From the NCBI RefSeq assembly GCF_002214625.1, contig NZ_CP015994.1:248001-312000 (forward strand): 64,000 nucleotides of DNA, given 5' to 3'. The notes beneath the pieces were generated by a model. It was not told the origin of the DNA and searched no databases. It saw only the letters and a program-made list of their open reading frames with translations. Every line of letters starts with the position of its first letter. Position 1 is the stretch's first letter. The position numbers and the translations under genes were made by a program. Positions 58,434 to 64,000 of the stretch are shown piece by piece. The DNA is from Anaplasma ovis str. Haibei. Lineage in GTDB: Bacteria > Pseudomonadota > Alphaproteobacteria > Rickettsiales > Anaplasmataceae.

Positions 58434-58505
58434 GCGGGAGTAGCTCAGTGGTAGAGTACGACCTTCCCAAGGTTGGGGCCGAGGGTTCGATCCCCTTCTC
58501 CCGCT
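58434..58505 (+). tRNA. tRNA-Gly(CCC)
   Basis: 72 nt, nearly identical to the tRNA 56 bp upstream, but with anticodon CCC at 58466-58468 (loop TTCCCAA). Anticodon stem CGACC/GGTTG differs from the first copy at two positions and keeps pairing (C-G and G-U). It reads GGG. Probably an anticodon-switched tandem duplicate. Confidence 0.96.
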
Positions 58506-58783
58506 CTTTTGTTGCAGTGCGACGCATCAGCTATAATACAGGGTTGTTCCCATTGCGTGGGTTTGCCATTTCCATAGTGCGGGCTACTGCGGTTTTTCTG
58601 TCTATTACATCTATTGCATTAATTGTCACACACGTTATACGTAGCCGATAGCTGTTGTCGCATTATGTTGGGTACAGTGGCGATGCTTTGCACGCATGTC
58701 AAGATGTTGCTACCAAACGTGGCATAGTGTCTTGATTTTTGGCGTCGTTAGCGCGAGACTTGACTTCGTGGCTTTGGTAAATT

Positions 58784-60625
58784 GTGTCTGTGCTGAAAAA
58801 AAATCTGGCCGGTAGGCTCCGTATTGCGCGTGATGCGGTAAAGAGAGCCGTCAGTTCAATTCCCTGTGATGTTGCTGGTGTCTACAAGATGCTAGGTGCT
58901 AACGGCCTAGTTCTGTATGTGGGCAAGGCTAAGGATTTGCAAAAGCGCCTACGTAGCTACTACAATTTTAATCAGATGTCAGACAGAATTCTGGCGATGG
59001 TGGGCCATATAACCGAGCTGGATGTTATAGTAACGCAAAGCGAAGCGGAAGCGCTGCTGCTAGAGGCGCAACTCATCAAAACTCTAAAGCCGAAGTATAA
59101 TATAATAATGAGGGACGATAAGTTCTACCCGTACATTCTGCTTTCGAAGCACAAATACCCGCGCATTGTCAAGTATAGGGGGAGAAAGGAGGTCGGGCTA
59201 GGAAAATGCTACGGTCCTTTTATATCGTCACTAGTGGTAAAGCTGGTTATATCTGCGCTTAGAAGGGCATTCCAACTTCGGTCATGTTCAGACAACTTTT
59301 TCGCCTCGCGAGATAGGCCATGCATCGAATATGAAATGCGCAACTGCTCGGCGCCGTGTACCCGCAAGATCTCAGAAGAGGATTATGCGAAATCTGCGCA
59401 TATGGCGCACAAGGTTTTGACGGGTAAGAGTAAGGAGTTGCAGAGAGAGCTGTTTGATTCTATGCGCAAGTTTAGTGATGATCTGGACTATGAAAGCGCC
59501 ATGGTCTACCGTGATAGGCTGCAGGCTCTAAAATCCATTCAAGAGTGTGTGTCATTTCAGACGGAGATGTCGTGTGATGCTGATTTTGTATCGATCTACG
59601 GGCGCCATGGCACATACTGCTTGCAAGTTATCTCCTTCCGAGGAGGCATAAGCTACGGTAGCCAGCCGTATTTTGTTGATGACGGCAATTATGAAAGTGA
59701 ATCAGACGTGTTGGGCATGTTCATGCTACAAGTGTACAGCGATCCTCCTGGTAAAGTATATGTGGACTGTGTAAGTGACTATTGTGAGATAATAAATACC
59801 GCGTTGGAGGAGCTATTAACGCGTAAAGTTGATGTTCTGACTGCAAAGTCGCATGAGGAATTGAAGTTTTTAAGGCTAGCACGTAATGGCGCGATGGAGG
59901 CCCTTAATCGCAGATTACGCGACAAGGCGCTTCCAGCAGAGTTGGAGGAGCTTGCCGAGTTTTTTGGGCTTCAAAATCCCCCGGAGAGGATAGAAGTGTA
60001 CGACAACAGCCATATTTCTGGCACACACCCGTTTGGAGTTATGGTAGTTTGTGGCAAAGATGGGCTTCTTAGAAAGGAGTATCGCAAGTTTAAAATTCAG
60101 ACGGTGCTCAACGGGGATGACTATTCAATGATGCACGAAGTGCTCTTCAGAAGGTTCAGAGAGGAGAGCTCATTAGCACTACCAGATTTTGTGCTCATTG
60201 ATGGGGGTAGGGGGCATATTTCTTCGGCCATTCAGGTGCTGGGTGACTTGGGCATTCCCTTTGCGTGTATGGCTAAAGGTAGTAACCGTAATGCAGGGGA
60301 AGAAGTGTTTTACCTACCGGATGGCAGGAAGATATGTCTAGATCCTAATAGTAAACTGATGCTATACATGCGAAAAATACGTGATGAGGCACATAGGTTT
60401 GCGATTACCTCCCACAGAAGTAGCAGGGATAAAACCCTTTCATCCGCGATTCTGTGCGCCATACCGGGGGTTGGTGGTGCCAGGCGCGGGGCTCTGATCA
60501 CATATTTTGGCTCAATAGACGGTGTGAAACGCGCTAGGGCCGACGAAATAAGTAAGGTGCCAGGAATTAGCATGAAGCTTGCACAGAGAATATGCACCTA
60601 TCTCAAGCAAGGTACACAATCCTGA
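58784..60625 (+). CDS. uvrC: Excinuclease ABC subunit C
   Basis: UvrC makes both incisions around lesions in nucleotide excision repair. The 613-residue protein has an N-terminal GIY-YIG nuclease domain (GVYKMLG then VLYVGKAKDLQKRLRSYY, about 32-65) and the cysteine cluster CIEYEMRNCSAPC (about 183-195). A UVR motif region (DDLDYESAMVYRDRLQALK) follows. The C-terminal RNase H-like nuclease domain has IEVYDNSHISGTHPFG and IDGGRGHISSA, and two helix-hairpin-helix motifs (IPGVGGARRGAL and VPGISMKLAQRI) complete it. The start codon is GTG at 58784 (MSVLKKNL); a second GTG is two codons later. It converges with the large gene at the window edge. Confidence 0.96.
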   Translation: MSVLKKNLAGRLRIARDAVKRAVSSIPCDVAGVYKMLGANGLVLYVGKAKDLQKRLRSYYNFNQMSDRILAMVGHITELDVIVTQSEAEALLLEAQLIKTLKPKYNIIMRDDKFYPYILLSKHKYPRIVKYRGRKEVGLGKCYGPFISSLVVKLVISALRRAFQLRSCSDNFFASRDRPCIEYEMRNCSAPCTRKISEEDYAKSAHMAHKVLTGKSKELQRELFDSMRKFSDDLDYESAMVYRDRLQALKSIQECVSFQTEMSCDADFVSIYGRHGTYCLQVISFRGGISYGSQPYFVDDGNYESESDVLGMFMLQVYSDPPGKVYVDCVSDYCEIINTALEELLTRKVDVLTAKSHEELKFLRLARNGAMEALNRRLRDKALPAELEELAEFFGLQNPPERIEVYDNSHISGTHPFGVMVVCGKDGLLRKEYRKFKIQTVLNGDDYSMMHEVLFRRFREESSLALPDFVLIDGGRGHISSAIQVLGDLGIPFACMAKGSNRNAGEEVFYLPDGRKICLDPNSKLMLYMRKIRDEAHRFAITSHRSSRDKTLSSAILCAIPGVGGARRGALITYFGSIDGVKRARADEISKVPGISMKLAQRICTYLKQGTQS

Positions 60626-60755
60626 CCGCATACGGGGCGACATTGTGTAACAAGATTGAACACCGTACGGCGAATAGGGTAAGACGAACCCTAGGGCTGG
60701 TGTTGGCGAAATGCGCGAATTTGTTGCGTATGTATAGGGGGCCAACCAGAAACTA

Positions 60756-63700
60756 CTACTTTGCTCTACTGCTGCGATCACCAGGCTGCACGGCAGAGGA
60801 GCCAGTTATGACTCTACTTGGTCCTGCATCAAAGTCGTAGCTGTCACCCCAAAGCTGGCCGAGGGTCACTTTGCCAGCGGGACGCGCCGCTGTTTTCTGC
60901 AGCAATCTTTGAGCTGTCTGTGCAGCGGATGATGGTTGCCGCTCATAAGCTTCTGCTGCTGCAGTGCTGCGGATGGTCGAAGTTTTTGGTCTTGCTCCCG
61001 CCGTTGCGCGAGATTTTTGTGGCGCAGAGCTTGCTAAATATTGCGCGAAAACACTCTCACTGTAATCTCCGGTGCTACCTGCGACAAACAACTCTTCGTC
61101 CTCCCCGAAGAAAAGCTCGATGCTGTCTTCCCCGTCGCGTACTTTGCTATCTTGTTGTTTCAAGCCCCTTATGGTTGCATCAGCATTGTGCTTGGGGAGA
61201 TTGTCTATTTCGATCTCAAATTCCTCCACGTGGCCAGCGCTAGACTGTGTTACCATTTGTGGCTTTTTCAGCCCAGTAGCGCCGCTTTTCTGTGAGGGTT
61301 TCTGTTGCCCCCCTGTAGGTTGTTGTGAGTTTGAGTATTCAAATACTGTCCCTGCTTGGCTGCTCGACATGCCACCGAGGAAGCTTAGAGCATGCTCCTC
61401 GCCCTCTAGCACTTCTATACCAGCACCCCTGCTGCGGTTTGTTGATTGGGCCCCCCGCGCTGCTTCCTGACCGCCACGCTCATTCTTGCCATGCTGATCT
61501 AATTGTTGCAGGAGGTACTGTCCAACCTCATCATCGCTCTTGCTCATAATTTCTTTGTGGGGCAAGGTGAGCAGTGTCTTAAACAGACCTTCTATGTCTT
61601 CGTCATCATCCGCAACGGTACTGCCTGCAGCAGCCTCACCACCGGGTACAGCACCCTTGCCTATTTTGCCGGATTGTGTGCCAAATAATGGCGCTTGCTG
61701 TGCCTGACCTCGGCTACCATGCCCGCTATTAAGACCAAGTAAAAAGCTGTTCAGGTACTGTTCAACCTCAGCATCGCTCTTATTCTTCATTTTTTTTGGC
61801 AAGGTGAGCAGTGTCTTAAACAGGCCTTCTATGTCTTCGCCATCATCTGCAACGGTACTGTCTGCAGCAGCCTCACCACCGGGTACAGCACCCTTACCTA
61901 TTTCGCCGGGTTTCGCGCCAAAGAATAACGACGTCTCTTGCCGCGCCTGCCGGCTACCACGCTCTTTTGCTGCTTGTGGACTCTCACCCTGTGCGGATTG
62001 CTGAGGTAATTCTCCCCTCAGCATTGCCCCGATTGCTTCCTCCCTTTCGGCGTCATCGCTTTCCAATATCTTCATGACCAGGTCTCCCCAATCTCCTGGT
62101 TTTGCGCTCCCACCACCGCGTCCTGGCTGTTTAGTTGCAGGTGTAGCCTTGCCACTGCCGTCTCCTCTGACTATCTCTCCCGCAACCTCAACGTACTTCT
62201 TGCCTCCGGAGCCACATTTCTGGCTCTTGTCCGGCTGTGCCTTACCTACCGTCCTTGGCCCATGGGTTGCACGCTTTTGTGTGGAACCCTGGCCGCCCAG
62301 TAGCACATCACACGTTGATGACGAGGCTGCGCTAGTACCGGCAACAAATTGCCTGTCGAATGCTGAGGGGCCGAACGGGTCAAGTACATCTTCATTTGCG
62401 CCAAAGAAGTCCAGAAATTCCTGGTTATGCTCAGGTTGTTCCAAAATCTTGTTGAGGTCAGACACATCAAGGTTTGGTGATATGCCCTCCCAAGGGTTCT
62501 TGTTACCATCCCAAGCTTTAATGCGGTCCCTAAAACTCCTTACTGACTTCTCTAATTCTGCTTTCTTTTGTGCGTCCAGTGTGTCTGGCAGCTTGATCTC
62601 CTTCAACAACTGGTCTACCACTTGAGCCAACATCTCACGCTGACTGTCTGTCATGGTGGCTATGAGCCGGTCATGGTACTCCGCTTCAAAGTCGTCCAAC
62701 GCTAACTGTATCTTCTTCCGTGTATTCGCGTCAAGCTTGCTTAGTCTATCAGCCGAATCCTTCATAGCCGCTTTCTGCTCCTCAGTGAGGGTCGAGCCCC
62801 TCAGTACTGCCAGGAATGGGTGCTGCGATTCTAGTGCGCGCAAAACTTTCTCATCATCTTCAGCTTCGGGATTTGCGCTGCCGGTGTCAGTCGTCTTATA
62901 GACGGTTGCAAGCTCTTTTATTAAGTCTTGTATATGTTCCGCACTCAGTTCTTCATCCTCCTCCTCACTGGATGATACCGCGTTTTCTATAACTGTCCTC
63001 CACTTGCGTTCTGCCTCTAGGCTCAGATTTCTGGTGCCGTCCTCATCCACTTTGATGTCCAGCCCCAGGTCTTGATATTTATCCTTGCCAAAATGTTTTT
63101 CCAGTAAGGTTTGCATGTGTTCCTGAGCCACTGAAGGCTCGTCTTGCATTGCCATAGCAATACTCAGCTCGAGTATCGACTTTTGGCTAAGGGCGGTTCT
63201 CATCAATGATTCCAGGGCCACGATTTTACCTGAGGTAACGTTCAGCGCCCCAAGTTTGTTACCGCAAATAATGTCCGGAATTAGTGATATGAGAATGTCC
63301 CCAGCTAACACTGCAGTGTTAAAGGCCGGGGATCCGCTCGCGAGTTCGAAAAGTAGCAAAATTGGGGGGGCAGTAAGCGCCTTGAAACCGTCGGTCCAAA
63401 AGATTTGCTCAAACTCCCTGGTGTAGACTGTTTTACCATGTTTTCGCGCGTGTATAACCGGCCCAATCCACGCTGCTACCCTCGCTGTTTTTACGAGGAA
63501 GTTTAGGGCCATTGATACTTCCGATGGAAGGTGAAAACCCGCAGCGTGAAGCGCAAGCTCGACCACAAGGCCTATTAAACAGCATGCAACGGTAGTTTTG
63601 GTGCTGTACGGAAAATTTGATTTTTCTCTCCTAGAAGTTGCAGATACAGCGACCTCATATGCATTACGAACCTTTGATGGTTGTTCAATTAATGAGAGTG

Positions 63701-64000
63701 GTAGATACAGCCGATACAGACTCCATCCTAACGCGGCAGTAAAGGGCGGATACTTTATGTGAGGGGTAAACCCAAGCAGCGTGTTCATGATTAGTTTTAG
63801 CCCCATGGACGCAATAAGGGGGGACCACATGCTTGGAGGTTTAAACTCCCTCTTGCCGCCGTCTGACTCCGTATATTTACGAATCCACTCACCCTCATAT
63901 CCACTAAACATAACTCTAGGGAACGTTATGTACATTGTTAACGTCATTATGACGGTCGCAGGTAATGCCACTGGGCTTGTAAAAGTGGCTCCAGTAGCTG
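60756..64000 (-). CDS. Large membrane-anchored acidic repeat protein, 5' end outside window
   Basis: The frame is open to the window edge. A GTG at 63971 (MALPATVIMTLTMY) is the first start visible, but the true start may lie beyond 64000. The N-terminal 260 or so residues contain several hydrophobic segments (for example VACCLIGLVVELALHAAGFH and NTAVLAGDILISLIPDIICG). The rest is soluble, acidic and low in complexity, with helical stretches (EDEELSAEHIQDLIKELATV, ALDDFEAEYHDRLIATMTDS). Two 79-residue tandem units containing GKGAVPGGEAAA and EDIEGLFKTLLTLP lie at about 680-830. I do not recognise the family. A membrane anchor with a long cytoplasmic or secreted domain is the inferred layout. 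Confidence 0.65.
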   Translation of the reverse strand, partial: ATGATFTSPVALPATVIMTLTMYITFPRVMFSGYEGEWIRKYTESDGGKREFKPPSMWSPLIASMGLKLIMNTLLGFTPHIKYPPFTAALGWSLYRLYLPLSLIEQPSKVRNAYEVAVSATSRREKSNFPYSTKTTVACCLIGLVVELALHAAGFHLPSEVSMALNFLVKTARVAAWIGPVIHARKHGKTVYTREFEQIFWTDGFKALTAPPILLLFELASGSPAFNTAVLAGDILISLIPDIICGNKLGALNVTSGKIVALESLMRTALSQKSILELSIAMAMQDEPSVAQEHMQTLLEKHFGKDKYQDLGLDIKVDEDGTRNLSLEAERKWRTVIENAVSSSEEEDEELSAEHIQDLIKELATVYKTTDTGSANPEAEDDEKVLRALESQHPFLAVLRGSTLTEEQKAAMKDSADRLSKLDANTRKKIQLALDDFEAEYHDRLIATMTDSQREMLAQVVDQLLKEIKLPDTLDAQKKAELEKSVRSFRDRIKAWDGNKNPWEGISPNLDVSDLNKILEQPEHNQEFLDFFGANEDVLDPFGPSAFDRQFVAGTSAASSSTCDVLLGGQGSTQKRATHGPRTVGKAQPDKSQKCGSGGKKYVEVAGEIVRGDGSGKATPATKQPGRGGGSAKPGDWGDLVMKILESDDAEREEAIGAMLRGELPQQSAQGESPQAAKERGSRQARQETSLFFGAKPGEIGKGAVPGGEAAADSTVADDGEDIEGLFKTLLTLPKKMKNKSDAEVEQYLNSFLLGLNSGHGSRGQAQQAPLFGTQSGKIGKGAVPGGEAAAGSTVADDDEDIEGLFKTLLTLPHKEIMSKSDDEVGQYLLQQLDQHGKNERGGQEAARGAQSTNRSRGAGIEVLEGEEHALSFLGGMSSSQAGTVFEYSNSQQPTGGQQKPSQKSGATGLKKPQMVTQSSAGHVEEFEIEIDNLPKHNADATIRGLKQQDSKVRDGEDSIELFFGEDEELFVAGSTGDYSESVFAQYLASSAPQKSRATAGARPKTSTIRSTAAAEAYERQPSSAAQTAQRLLQKTAARPAGKVTLGQLWGDSYDFDAGPSRVITGSSAVQPGDRSSRAK
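61561..61925 (-). repeat. Two 237-bp (79-codon) tandem units
   Basis: The element beginning GGCAAGGTGAGCAGTGTCTT (plus strand) occurs at 61561 and 61798, 237 bp apart, with about 110 bp nearly identical in each. The period is a whole number of codons. Confidence 0.85.

Noticed and set aside
58345-58527. 60-codon minus-strand frame across the tRNA genes
   Set aside because: Typical false protein produced by translating tRNA antisense; the tRNA folds are unambiguous.
63364-63370. G7/C7 tract in the large edge gene as another phase-variable tract
   Set aside because: Seven bases is short, lacks the ACCGTTGGTGAG flank of the other three tracts, and encodes ordinary membrane-segment residues.

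Overview
The window looks like a chromosomal segment of an Anaplasma species, most likely A. marginale or a close relative (A. centrale, A. ovis). I base this on about 50% GC, small housekeeping genes of alphaproteobacterial/Rickettsiales type, wide irregular intergenic spaces, several non-ATG starts, and very large repeat-built proteins with no obvious relatives elsewhere. Identification is by recognition only; no database was searched.

Layout. 0.6-7.3 kb holds housekeeping genes: mnmA, a PilT-like ATPase that has lost its P-loop, fabF, acpP, rpmG, a PgpA-like membrane protein that has lost its acidic catalytic residues, and dsbB. 8.3-9.2 kb is a small membrane protein preceded by a perfect 24-bp palindrome. 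9.3-38.3 kb is dominated by five huge minus-strand genes (1199, 908, 1529, 2055 and 2849 codons), broken only by coq7 and a small MreD-like membrane gene. All five products are chains of a recurring module (a helical stretch, then a strand-rich segment) and end in a hydrophobic segment with a short tail. 39.8-41.7 kb is uvrD. 41.9-48.4 kb is a plus-strand pair of repeat-protein genes that share a duplicated 5' region. The second carries about 7.5 perfect copies of a 357-bp (119-codon) unit and resembles the Anaplasma appendage-associated (AAAP/Alp) type of protein. 48.8-60.6 kb returns to housekeeping: gyrA, nth, a YfgM-like protein, htpG, purB, two tRNA-Gly genes and uvrC. The window ends inside a large membrane-anchored acidic repeat protein.

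The most interesting part is 22.5-48.4 kb. Near-identical modules are shared between the minus-strand giant genes and the plus-strand repeat genes. Three copies of one module start with a G10-G12 homopolymer followed by the same ACCGTTGGTGAGATGACT flank. One tract precedes the 2055-codon gene, where a single added G would join an upstream ATG in frame. One lies inside that gene. One lies ten codons into the 487-codon gene. That last gene is a chimera: its 5' half is a giant-gene module, and its 3' half is an AAAP-type tail now out of frame. Together these suggest a recombining, possibly phase-variable reservoir for large repeat proteins.
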